The translations under genes and the position numbers were made by a program. Of a DNA stretch of 11,703 nt, positions 1-6,587 are shown in pieces. Each line of letters opens with the position of its first letter. Positions within the stretch are counted from its first letter, which is position 1. The notes under the pieces were generated by a model that saw nothing but the letters and a program-made list of their open reading frames with translations, did no database searches and was not told the origin of the DNA. The stretch comes from Amoeboradix gromovi (taxonomy: Eukaryota > Sanchytriomycota > Sanchytriomycetes > Sanchytriales > Sanchytriaceae): assembly GCA_018985225.1 (NCBI GenBank), contig JADGIF010000286.1, forward strand, positions 1 to 11,703. Direction: 5' to 3'.

Positions 1-153
1 GCAAAGATTAAGTTACATTTCGGAGAGACGCCTATCTTGTGCTTTTGCGACAAGAAGGGATAGAATAAGAGACAAACTCATTTACTCGAATGCGACTTAT
101 TGCTGTGAGACAATATTGAAGAGAAATCTCCGACTTGCAGTCCACCACATGTC

Positions 154-672
154 TCAAATGTTAAGAATTTCATTCTCCGATAGATGTTTTTTAAACTTGA
201 CTTGTTCACTAATATCCAAAGTCTTTATATGCCTGTTAATTTCATCTCTCACATTGGAGGTTAGCGCACCTGTTTTTCTAGCCCATTTAGCAACATCAGA
301 CACAAACACGTTGTTTTGACTTTGATTGCCTATTTTGACCAAACAAATAAACTGCGGCTCCCTTATTACATTTGCCCACAGATTTTTGATCCTTATGTGA
401 TGCAAAAGAGTTGTGGTTAAACTCATTCTCTCCCTATCATCTTTTAAATTTAAGAACTGATTAAGAAGCATGTGCGTGATATTGGGTGTCAGTGGTCCTT
501 GTAAATAGCTCTTAAATATTCTGCGAACATTGATCTTGTGCTCTTCAACACCTTCTCTGAACATCTTATCAAATGGACGATATGCGCTCTTTTGTACGTT
601 ATTGGATTCCGATGAAAGTCCCTTTTTTACTATTGAAGATGAGCGGCTTTGTACTAGACTCCTGAAAATCAT
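154..672 (-). CDS. Hypothetical protein, possibly mitochondrial
   Basis: I do not recognise this 172-residue protein. Its N-terminus (MIFRSLVQSRSSSIVKKGLS) has no acidic residue and is rich in Arg, Lys and Ser, as in a mitochondrial presequence. The rest is basic, mostly helical-looking and without a membrane segment, compatible with a soluble matrix factor; that is inference. The ATG at 672 is chosen because TTTAAAA lies 35 nt upstream, at the spacing seen before other genes here. It is one of two clear genes with no AATAAA near the stop, and it ends with TGA while the others use TAA or TAG, so the true 3' end may lie in a further exon. It is read in the same direction as the secreted-protein gene to its right. 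Confidence 0.55.
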   Translation of the reverse strand: MIFRSLVQSRSSSIVKKGLSSESNNVQKSAYRPFDKMFREGVEEHKINVRRIFKSYLQGPLTPNITHMLLNQFLNLKDDRERMSLTTTLLHHIRIKNLWANVIREPQFICLVKIGNQSQNNVFVSDVAKWARKTGALTSNVRDEINRHIKTLDISEQVKFKKHLSENEILNI

Positions 673-700
673 CTGGATTGTTTGATGTATGACCCTGACG

Positions 701-707
701 TTTTAAA
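701..707 (-). promoter_or_regulatory. TATA-like element TTTAAAA
   Basis: TTTAAAA on the minus strand, its first T 35 nt upstream of the ATG at 672. Position and sequence match the elements before SCP2 and DBP8. Confidence 0.4.
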
Positions 708-925
708 CCGGTGAAGATTAAATGTCAATTATTTTTCTTTGGACTTCAAGAAAATATCTCATCGCTCCGAAGACTACAAGGAGACCGCCCTAGGGCACTG
801 ACTTTATACAGGCATGAAGCAAGGTCTAACACGTTGGAGATGTATGATTCCAAATCATTCGATATTTTAAATCTTCAACGTTGTAATCATCAAATACTGA
901 AAGTTCATAATAAAAGTATCATAAA

Positions 926-931
926 TTTATT
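926..931 (-). terminator. AATAAA overlapping stop codon
   Basis: The stop and the signal are fused as TAATAAA for the secreted glycoprotein gene; the hexamer starts at the second base of the TAA. Confidence 0.6.
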
Positions 932-1982
932 AATAGAGGCAATCCTTTAAGCCCAGCTTTTCGACACAAACATATTCTGTTCTAGAACAGCATAAATCTT
1001 CGCCACAAATAGGATTTCCTTGTAATGGGCCACAACTTACTCCCTTACCTACTCTTCCAATTATAGGAATGCTGGCATTAAATGGCATAGTAAAATTTCC
1101 GCTGGTATAGTTTCCAATAGTTCCGTTGTATATATAGCTGGCTGCGTTGGTCCAATTATAAGTGCTATTTCCACTTAACGACTCAAAAGTATTTGTGACT
1201 GCGCTAAAGTTACCATTGACTTGTGCTACAGTGGCATTACCAGAGGCTGCTTGGATTAACTCCTTGGGTGGCATGTAGCACGGATTCTTATCAAAAGTGA
1301 CATTCGCAACCCCGATTAAAGGTTGATTGTTTGTTAATTTACTTATTGTAGAAGCCAAACTAGGGTCATATATTGTTGAGTTTCCATAGAAACCATCTCC
1401 GTTCATAGCTTGATTAAATATAAGGTAAAAGTCGCTCTCCGATGTTGCATTAACGACTGCGAACAATAATATGACAACATCATTAGTTTGTTGCAATAAT
1501 CCTGCAACAGTCAGAGTGTTTCCATCAGGACTGCAAAGACCAATCTCGGTACCCAGTACACTAGTTTGGTTAAACGTTTGCCCACTCATCCCTTGCCCAA
1601 TGGAATTTCCCAAATTGCCTTTATTTGTAAAGTAACCACCTTGGAAGTTTTCAGAAGATGCATGGGTGTTTGCTGACTCATTTTGGCTTGTAGAATTGTT
1701 GTAGACTACCCCAGGATAGTTTGTACCGGATGCAATAGCAACATTGCTAGTGTTCGTAAATGCAAGACATGCAGCTGCGGTCGCGCTGTCAGTAATATCC
1801 CTGCAGGCCCACAAGACATCGTTGTATGCGGTATAGTTTCGTACTGCCCATAACACGTCTTGGGTGTTTGACATGTTTGCCGACTGATACCAGCTTGAGT
1901 CGTTTCCGTTGAAATACAAAGCATCGCTTAGCCATTTATTCTGAGCAGAAGTTTGAGAGAGGATTATCAAGTAGAATATCAT
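930..1982 (-). CDS. Secreted, heavily N-glycosylated protein with hevein-like Cys-rich tail
   Basis: 350 residues with a short hydrophobic N-terminus (MIFYLIILSQTSAQ) that looks like a signal peptide cleaved after SAQ. I count 19 N-X-S/T sequons, with the densest run at residues 249-302, so the mature protein should be an extracellular or cell-wall glycoprotein. Residues 42-48 (DVLWAVR) and 55-61 (DVLWACR) form a 13-residue near-repeat. The last 34 residues hold six cysteines (317, 326, 331, 332, 339, 348) spaced C-x8-C-x4-CC-x6-C-x8-C, close to the hevein or CBM18 chitin-binding pattern C-x8-C-x4-CC-x5-C-x6-C and with the CCS triplet kept, but only a Tyr where hevein has Trp residues. Chitin binding is therefore possible and unproven. 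TATATAAG lies 29 nt before the ATG, which fixes the start. Confidence 0.75.
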   Translation of the reverse strand: MIFYLIILSQTSAQNKWLSDALYFNGNDSSWYQSANMSNTQDVLWAVRNYTAYNDVLWACRDITDSATAAACLAFTNTSNVAIASGTNYPGVVYNNSTSQNESANTHASSENFQGGYFTNKGNLGNSIGQGMSGQTFNQTSVLGTEIGLCSPDGNTLTVAGLLQQTNDVVILLFAVVNATSESDFYLIFNQAMNGDGFYGNSTIYDPSLASTISKLTNNQPLIGVANVTFDKNPCYMPPKELIQAASGNATVAQVNGNFSAVTNTFESLSGNSTYNWTNAASYIYNGTIGNYTSGNFTMPFNASIPIIGRVGKGVSCGPLQGNPICGEDLCCSRTEYVCVEKLGLKDCLY

Positions 1983-2003
1983 ACGGAACCAGGAACTATT
2001 TGT

Positions 2004-2011
2004 CTTATATA
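2004..2011 (-). promoter_or_regulatory. TATA box TATATAAG
   Basis: Canonical TATA box on the minus strand, its first T 29 nt before the A of the glycoprotein ATG. Standard TATA-to-start spacing of about 25-30 nt would put transcription initiation almost at the ATG. Confidence 0.55.
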
Positions 2012-2183
2012 GTGCTGTACACGTTTTCTCTAAAAACCCCCTCAGGCAACTAAATTATAGAGCCAGAAATAATTGTGTAAATTTTGTTGCAACGACTCAA
2101 AATTGAGATGCAGGGTGCAGCAGGTAACGTTAACAATTTAAACATCTACGAAATTTCAAGGGTCAATGTAAAACACTCGAGAT

Positions 2184-2387
2184 ATGTTGTCCACTTTTTT
2201 TCATTACATTAAACCTATGATTGTAAATATACAGAAACCGGTGATATCTAACATAAGCAACCCTCTTCTAACAGCCATTTCTCCAATGACGCTGTCAGGA
2301 AATGTTTTGAAAAAAAGAAGAAAGAAGATGAACAAGCATAAACTACAAAAGCGAAGAAAATTGCTCAGAAACAAGTCTAAAAAGTAA
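2184..2387 (+). CDS. Mitochondrial small ribosomal subunit protein mS38 (Cox24/AURKAIP1 family)
   Basis: 67 residues. The C-terminal part from residue 40 (VLKKRRKKMNKHKLQKRRK) carries the diagnostic basic motif of the mS38 family: a KKRRxKMxKHKxxKRRK core that ends yeast Cox24 and human AURKAIP1. The protein is a small-subunit component of the mitoribosome; loss of yeast Cox24 impairs COX1 expression. The N-terminal 39 residues are hydrophobic to neutral and may serve for import. It is short compared with yeast Cox24 (about 111 aa), leaving little beyond the conserved tail. An in-frame TAA at 2169-2171 blocks extension from the ATG at 2166, so the start is 2184. It converges on the SCP2 gene with 23 bp between stops, and diverges from the glycoprotein gene across 201 bp. 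No AATAAA is seen at its end. Confidence 0.85.
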   Translation: MLSTFFHYIKPMIVNIQKPVISNISNPLLTAISPMTLSGNVLKKRRKKMNKHKLQKRRKLLRNKSKK

Positions 2388-2405
2388 AGTCGTACATTTT
2401 AATGT

Positions 2406-2411
2406 TTTATT
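2406..2411 (-). terminator. AATAAA overlapping SCP2 stop codon
   Basis: The hexamer starts at the third base of the SCP2 stop (TAAATAAA), inside the 23-bp gap to the convergent mS38 gene. Confidence 0.6.
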
Positions 2412-2749
2412 TAAAGCTTTGCACCCTTCTGTAGCGTTTTTAATGCCGTATCGAGCTTCAATGCGGTCATCATATTACCTTTGATCTTTAACTTTCCCTT
2501 CATAAATGCGTTTTGGCTGGTAGATTTTCCGGCTACTATGTCTACCAAATCGCTCTCTTTCAATACAATTGTAACATCACCAGCAGTGCCATCACCTGGT
2601 TTGATTGAGCCGTTTTTGAAGTCTAGGACATACTGCTGTCCATCAATTTCTAAAATAAAAACACTGTTGATTTTCTTCAGCATCTCTGATCTATTTTCGT
2701 CATTCAATGAAGCAAAGGAAGCACTGAGAGTATCAATTATTTGAGACAT
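2411..2749 (-). CDS. Stand-alone SCP2 sterol/lipid-carrier protein, peroxisomal
   Basis: 112 residues forming one SCP2 domain. Residues about 28-46 (VFILEIDGQQYVLDFKNGS) are the paired beta strands, DVTIVLKESDLVDIVAGK is the typical strand-helix step, and AFMKGKLKIKGNMMTALKL is the conserved lipid-tunnel segment. The protein ends in AKL, a peroxisomal targeting signal of the PTS1 type, so it should act in the peroxisome matrix, binding fatty acyl-CoA or sterol-like lipids. The family occurs alone, as here, or fused to thiolase or multifunctional beta-oxidation enzymes. The ATG at 2749 has TTTAAATT 32 nt upstream and gives a normal family length. Confidence 0.94.
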   Translation of the reverse strand: MSQIIDTLSASFASLNDENRSEMLKKINSVFILEIDGQQYVLDFKNGSIKPGDGTAGDVTIVLKESDLVDIVAGKSTSQNAFMKGKLKIKGNMMTALKLDTALKTLQKGAKL

Positions 2750-4587
2750 AGGAGTGAAATTAACAATGCATCAAATTTAAAAACTAGACTAACTTTCTGA
2801 AATAGTTTGAATCATTATTTCAAGTGTGTATTAACCGATAGTAAATTAAATTAAATCAATCTGTTCAAGTAAATTATTTTAGTATAAAAGCATTTCATCC
2901 ATCAAAATCTTAGAAACAATGATTAACAAGAAGAAGAGAAACAAAAATTAAGTTATTAAAAAGAAAAAGGAACAGATAAAACACTCAAAGATCTTATTCG
3001 AAAGGCATAGTGGGTCATCTTGTTTTATTTTAAAGAGAGGAACCACATTAATGAAAGAAGTACTTTTATTACTAATTGTATTCCTCCTTATGGAGCACTT
3101 CCTTTAAAGACGACTTAGTCTAGTTTTTATATTTGCTGTCCCATTTATTAGATTTAGGTAAAGCTCAATTATAAGGTCAATGTGATATTTCATATGACTC
3201 CTACGATGTTGGTGTCATCCTTTCGTTTACGAAATCGCCTACCTTAGCTTCTTGCGTTACACAACTAGCACACTTTCAATGGTCCAACTAGCGCTCTCAT
3301 TAATATCACAAAGTGTGGGGCATGATTCACATGTCAGTTCTCTTTCTTTTCCCACGTATCTTGCGACTGAAGCTATCCTTACACCCGCAGAGATCTGAAA
3401 TGATAGTCCCATCTCCCCATTTCGAGTACTGGTATAATAATTATCCGTTAAGACCTGGCTTGAATCCCTTGATGTGAACCTCAGTCTCTCCCACTGCATA
3501 GTATTTCTTTTAATCCTGTCTCTATTTTTTGCTCGCTCTTTTGTGATTTAGTTTGATATTACCAAAGGTGGTTGCCGCATCATTTTTTACGATTCGAGTT
3601 TCTTTCGCTAAATCTTAGCTTTCCAAGTCACAACTGCTTAAAATACTTCCGTGTATAGACTAACTCTTATGCGTGACATAGGATGCTAATCAGTGTAAGT
3701 TCTCTATGGAGGTTCCACTCTTTCACGGTGGATCTTTAATCTTCATGCTGACAAAGTCTCTTATATTTCTATGTTATACGTTTATGTTGATATGTTCTAA
3801 CAAAAAGCCTGATGGCTCTCCAAGGCTGTCTCATATAATAGTCCTTTAGGTTTTCTACTGGTAAATTGGTTGATTGCACCACTACGTACTATGTTTTTTA
3901 TGCTGAACGCGGAATTATTTCCGGAACAGAGACTTATATGGTGATAACATGACAGAAATCTTGAACCATTATAAGTCACAATCAGATTTTTTCCGCTACC
4001 GCTGAATATCCATCTTCATGATCTTTAAGCCTTATCTCAACACGTTGTTTCCTTTCTAATTCGCTTATTCAGTCATAAGATCTGGTTAATTAAAAGAGTT
4101 TTGCGACGTAAATCCAAAAATGAAAGTGCCTTAACAGTGAAGTGAACTCAATTTTTCCAGGTCATCAACACTGCATCTAACTTTGACTGGCTTCTTAATG
4201 ATATAGTTTTGAATACCTAACGTATGGGTCTTATTCGATTGTCTTCGAATAGAAAAGATTGTATTGTCGAGTCCGTACGAAATATAAAATTTGAAAGCGT
4301 TGATAAAAGAGATCGTAAGCGTTAATGCTAGCAGTGCTGAGGATAAACAAACACACTACGCAAGGATTTTAACCGAGAATTTCATGATATATTGTTCTAC
4401 CTGTATCCAACAGTACATTGGTTTTATCTTAACATTTAGTCATAATAAGAATCTTTGCAATAGTTGAATGTTTTAGGATTTATTCATGCAAGGACTAACA
4501 AAAGCCATTGATAAGGTGAGTCCGGGATACCATATTGCCGTTTGTCAAAGTTTATTTTAAACACATCTGGGGTACGCAACAAAATAA
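2750..4587. other. 1.84-kb region without a supportable gene
   Basis: I see no conserved protein, tRNA, 5S rRNA, recognisable spliceosomal RNA or SRP RNA on either strand. Its left edge holds the SCP2 promoter. The longest ORF (3257-3499, minus, 80 codons) resembles no family I know and has neither the upstream TATA-like element nor the stop-linked AATAAA of the neighbouring genes. At 2883-2890 there is a good TATAAAAG followed after 36 nt by an ATG whose frame is closed by TAA at codon 11 and then stays open to 3107. The block could hold a fast-evolving non-coding RNA, decayed genes or only spacer. Confidence 0.6.
2774..2781 (-). promoter_or_regulatory. TATA-like element TTTAAATT of SCP2
   Basis: TTTAAATT on the minus strand, its first T exactly 32 nt before the SCP2 ATG and followed within a few bases by TGCATTG. 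The DBP8 gene has the same octamer at the same distance, also followed by TGCATTG. Confidence 0.45.
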
Positions 4588-4660
4588 TGGAGGCGGAGAG
4601 TTTTGATCTCCCTACATCTCGCATGCAAAGCGAGCACTCTACCGATTGAGCTACGCCCCC
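4588..4660 (-). tRNA. tRNA-Ala (anticodon TGC)
   Basis: A 73-nt cloverleaf without intron. The acceptor GGGGGCG pairs with CGCCTCC and includes the G3:U70 wobble that alanyl-tRNA synthetase recognises; the discriminator is A. The anticodon stem CTCGC/GCGAG encloses TTTGCAT, giving anticodon TGC. The T stem GGGAG/CTCTC encloses ATCAAAA, with A54 in place of T54, a feature also found in animal tRNA-Ala. No 3' CCA is encoded, as expected in a eukaryote. The internal promoters are visible: A box TAGCTCAATCGG and B box GATCAAAAC. A TTTT run on the minus strand (4581-4584) just after the gene is a plausible polymerase III terminator. It lies 53 bp downstream of the frataxin gene, on the same strand. 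Confidence 0.97.
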
Positions 4661-4713
4661 TATGACACTTTCAAAATTATTTCTATTTTATTCTGAAAGT
4701 ATTGCAATTTCAA

Positions 4714-5079
4714 CTATTTATTTATTGGCTCTTTGAATTTGCTAAGTGGCGCGTTCTGCATCGCCAAAGAATTCCATTCTCTGTGTAACAACTCGCTAAG
4801 CAATTGGTTATGCTTGTTAAACCAAACCTTACCATCGTAGTCAAATCTCAATGGTCCGCTTATTGGAGAGCTCCACCATATTTGCCTATTAGGTGGCTGT
4901 TTATTTAAAACATATCTATATTTGTTCAAATTAAAGTTCAGTATTCCAGAACTGTAATCGCAGTTGAAATCTTTAATGTTTTCCCCAAGTTCATCTAATT
5001 GTTCAGAAAGATGGCACAAATATCTGTCACTAATTTCATGGTATTGTTCAGCAGGCAACCTCGAGATTCTTCGAATCAT
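4714..5079 (-). CDS. YFH1: Frataxin, mitochondrial iron-sulfur cluster assembly factor
   Basis: 121 residues, a near-complete frataxin domain. Helix 1 (EQYHEISDRYLCHLSEQLDE, residues 11-30) carries the acidic ridge (E11, E15, D18, E26, D29, E30), followed by DYSSGILNFNL and the family signature NKQPPNRQIWWSSP at 59-72 with the conserved Trp68, then ISGPLRFDYDG. In the mitochondrial matrix frataxin binds the NFS1-ISD11-ISCU complex, speeds sulfur transfer and can bind iron. Only about eight residues (MIRRISRL) precede the domain, whereas yeast Yfh1 has a two-step presequence of about 51 residues, so targeting must rely on a minimal basic N-terminus or an upstream exon I cannot see. The start is the ATG at 5079; two codons earlier there is only a TTG. 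TATTAAAAA lies 26 nt upstream. The gene diverges from the Rab5ip-family gene across 65 bp. Confidence 0.97.
   Translation of the reverse strand: MIRRISRLPAEQYHEISDRYLCHLSEQLDELGENIKDFNCDYSSGILNFNLNKYRYVLNKQPPNRQIWWSSPISGPLRFDYDGKVWFNKHNQLLSELLHREWNSLAMQNAPLSKFKEPINK
4717..4726 (-). terminator. Double AATAAA abutting frataxin stop codon
   Basis: AATAAATAAA contains two overlapping hexamers inside the last codons of frataxin; the second ends directly before the TAG stop (4714-4716). Confidence 0.55.
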
Positions 5080-5096
5080 TCTCAATGTTTCAATGA

Positions 5097-5105
5097 TTTT
5101 TAATA
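5097..5105 (-). promoter_or_regulatory. TATA-like TATTAAAAA of frataxin
   Basis: AT-rich element whose first T lies 26 nt before the frataxin ATG, inside the 65-bp spacer that must hold promoters for two divergent genes. Confidence 0.35.
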
Positions 5106-5144
5106 TGTTTTGAGAAATTCCCTTGCAGGTTACCCCGTAGCAAA

Positions 5145-5378
5145 ATGAGATTGCTCTTAATTAGATTTCTGCTCTCAATAATCCTTGGTTATGTTTATTT
5201 CGTCACAAAAATTGATGGATATTTAAGCCTTATTGTGTACATCTGTGTATCAACAGCTGTTATTCAGGTAATAGAAAAGCCGAACGAGGATATTAGGGCT
5301 ATGGTTTGGGCAGACGGCTTGTTTCCTGGAATCGCTCTATACTCGCTCGTTTGGATTGGTTTGCACAACCTTCAATAA
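5145..5378 (+). CDS. Small Rab5ip-family (RAB5IF/EMC6-like) membrane protein
   Basis: 77 residues with three predicted membrane helices at about 4-20, 26-43 and 56-75. The closing segment (DGLFPGIALYSLVWIGLHNL) resembles the KEGFM-SFALF-VWIIFYT end of RAB5IF and the FTGGL-TYVLFWTFLYG end of EMC6, both in the Rab5ip family, and the protein stops where those do. EMC6 is a subunit of the ER membrane protein complex; RAB5IF (OPTI) takes part in multipass protein insertion at the ER and has been linked to respirasome assembly. I cannot decide between the two. The protein is shorter than both, mainly at its N-terminus, so an upstream exon is possible. The ATG at 5145 lies 65 bp from the divergent frataxin start. 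Confidence 0.62.
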   Translation: MRLLLIRFLLSIILGYVYFVTKIDGYLSLIVYICVSTAVIQVIEKPNEDIRAMVWADGLFPGIALYSLVWIGLHNLQ

Positions 5379-5382
5379 TAAA
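5377..5382 (+). terminator. AATAAA overlapping Rab5ip-family stop codon
   Basis: Fused TAATAAA at the stop; a second AATAAA follows at 5386-5391. Confidence 0.6.
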
Positions 5383-5540
5383 TGCAATAAATTTGAACTT
5401 TTGTGTTAGCATAAGCCATTTGAACACCCATATACGTAGGAAAAATCATGGGAAACCATTGACTAAGGCAGACTTCCCTGAGATATACGACCAGACAAGT
5501 CTGAGTAAATTCAAATGCATCTCAATAAGAGAATGAAAGG

Positions 5541-5546
5541 TTTATT
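5541..5546 (-). terminator. AATAAA overlapping RPS11 stop codon
   Basis: The RPS11 stop reads TAATAAA, the hexamer beginning at its second base. Confidence 0.6.
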
Positions 5547-5985
5547 AAAACTTTTTGAACTGCTTTGCACCTTCAGCAGTCTTGTTGATCTTAATAACGT
5601 TGAATCGAACAGTCTTGCTCAATGGTCTACATTGTCCAACAGTAACGTTGTCACCGACCTCTACTCTAAATGCTGGAGAGCAATGTGCGTTTAAATGCTT
5701 GTGTCTTCTTTCGTATCTGTTATATTTTTTAACATAATGCAAATAGTCCCTTCTTAATACGACGGTTCTTGTCATTTTAGTGCTTACAACAGTCCCGCTC
5801 AGAATTCTTCCTCTGATGCTCACGTTGCTTGTAAACGGACATTTTTGGTCGATGTATGTTCCTTCAATAGCTTCTGTCGGTGTTTTATATCCAAGTCCAA
5901 TATTTTTGTACCATCTCTGTTTGCGTCTCGGCTGCTTGCCATGCAAAAACAAATGTTGCTTTGGAAATGCAGATGCGTGTTCCAT
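5545..5985 (-). CDS. RPS11: 40S ribosomal protein S11 (uS17)
   Basis: 146 residues, clearly eukaryotic uS17. Landmarks in order are AFPKQHLFL at the N-terminus, [91 protein letters not shown] and [10 protein letters not shown], ending QFKKF like the yeast protein. It binds 18S rRNA in the body of the small subunit. The ATG at 5985 is preferred over an in-frame ATG at 6024, whose extra 13 residues match no S11; family members begin only a few residues before the AFxKQ motif. A palindromic AACACGTGTT (6020-6029, CACGTG core) lies about 35 nt upstream and could be a bHLH-type promoter element. I see no intron inside the coding region. It diverges from the membrane-protein gene at 6117. Confidence 0.96.
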   Translation of the reverse strand: MEHASAFPKQHLFLHGKQPRRKQRWYKNIGLGYKTPTEAIEGTYIDQKCPFTSNVSIRGRILSGTVVSTKMTRTVVLRRDYLHYVKKYNRYERRHKHLNAHCSPAFRVEVGDNVTVGQCRPLSKTVRFNVIKINKTAEGAKQFKKF

Positions 5986-6116
5986 TATCTTTCGTTTTCT
6001 CACAAAAACGGAGCCCAAAAACACGTGTTATTTTACCGTTCTGAGATTCCGAAATCCTACCATGGATCGTCCAACCCACACAGTAAGTATTGGAATATGA
6101 TGAGAAGTAGTAGCGT

Positions 6117-6573
6117 ATGATGCATGATTTATTTCAACGACTTAACCCTGATTCTCTTTTTAACGTAGTAGAGTACTTTAATCGGTTTATCCATCTCTGC
6201 TGTCTACAGTGCCAGCATTAGCAAGTATTTCATTAATCAGTTTTCTTTATTGTACGGATTTCAGATGAAAGGCAGCCCACATCAGTGGTACCGCTTTCAT
6301 ACCAAAAAGCTCTTTTATTCTGTTCAAAAATCGACAACTCATGGGCTGATGAAAGGCTTTCCTATTGGATTGTGTAGCTTTGGGATATTTAGCCTTCATA
6401 GTTACTTGAAGCCCACTACTGGAATTCCTACTTGGATTTGTATTGGACTGTTTGCTGCCGTTCCACTTTCTGCTGTTTACCCTTCTAAACAAGTCTTTCG
6501 AATTTCTGTAGTCGGAGGGCTTTTGTTGTCTGGTTTGGACGCCTCCCTAACATATTTAAAAGGTTTAGAATAA
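6117..6573 (+). CDS. Small multi-pass membrane protein, probably spliced
   Basis: The certain part is the open frame from about 6210 to 6573, with an ATG at 6265 giving a 103-residue protein. It has three hydrophobic stretches (around HGLMKGFPIGLCSFGIFSLH, TWICIGLFAAVPLSAVY and ISVVGGLLLSGLDASLTYL) separated by basic residues, as in small organelle membrane proteins. I do not recognise the family. Upstream, another frame starting at the ATG of 6117 encodes MMHDLFQRLNPDSLFNVVEY, which looks coding and stops before the downstream frame takes over. Removing a GT-AG intron at 6185-6209 (25 nt) joins the two into 143 residues; an intron at 6185-6221 (37 nt) also works. The splice model is inference and the minimal gene is 6265-6573. 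The stop overlaps an AATAAA, which supports the 3' end. Confidence 0.5.
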
Positions 6574-6582
6574 ATATTTATT
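6569..6582. terminator. 14-bp palindromic poly(A) signal shared by two convergent genes
   Basis: AATAAATATTTATT is its own reverse complement and gives an AATAAA on each strand: on the plus strand it overlaps the stop of the membrane-protein gene (6571-6573), on the minus strand it lies 5 nt past the spliced FHA-RING stop (6588-6590). The two stop codons are 14 bp apart. Confidence 0.6.
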
Positions 6583-6587
6583 GTTTT

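Noticed and set aside
116-319. Plus-strand ORF of 67 codons
   Set aside because: Starts with TTG and lies antisense to the 3' half of the 154-672 gene, with no recognisable domain.
711-950. Plus-strand ORF of 79 codons
   Set aside because: No ATG near its start, no family resemblance, and its end overlaps the 3' end of the glycoprotein gene.
3257-3499. Minus-strand ORF of 80 codons in the gene-free block
   Set aside because: No upstream TATA-like element at the usual spacing, no AATAAA at its stop and no similarity I recognise; kept only as part of the region note.
5306-5536. Plus-strand ORF overlapping the Rab5ip-family gene and continuing past it
   Set aside because: The first part is the Rab5ip-family gene in another frame. 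The last 40 codons look mildly coding, but there is no start of their own and no poly(A) signal.
6062-6088. Short exon MDRPTHT followed by GTAAGT, as first exon of the membrane-protein gene
   Set aside because: The donor is good, but splicing to the downstream frame needs an intron running past several nearer AGs, and the added residues match nothing. The 6117 start is simpler.
6076-6092. Minus-strand ATACTTACTG resembling the 5' end of U1 snRNA
   Set aside because: One base differs from the ATACTTACCTG core, and no U1-like stem-loops or Sm site follow; it is the chance complement of a donor-like GTAAGTAT.
5885-6120. Several ORFs across RPS11 on both strands
   Set aside because: Shadows of RPS11 and its upstream region in other frames.
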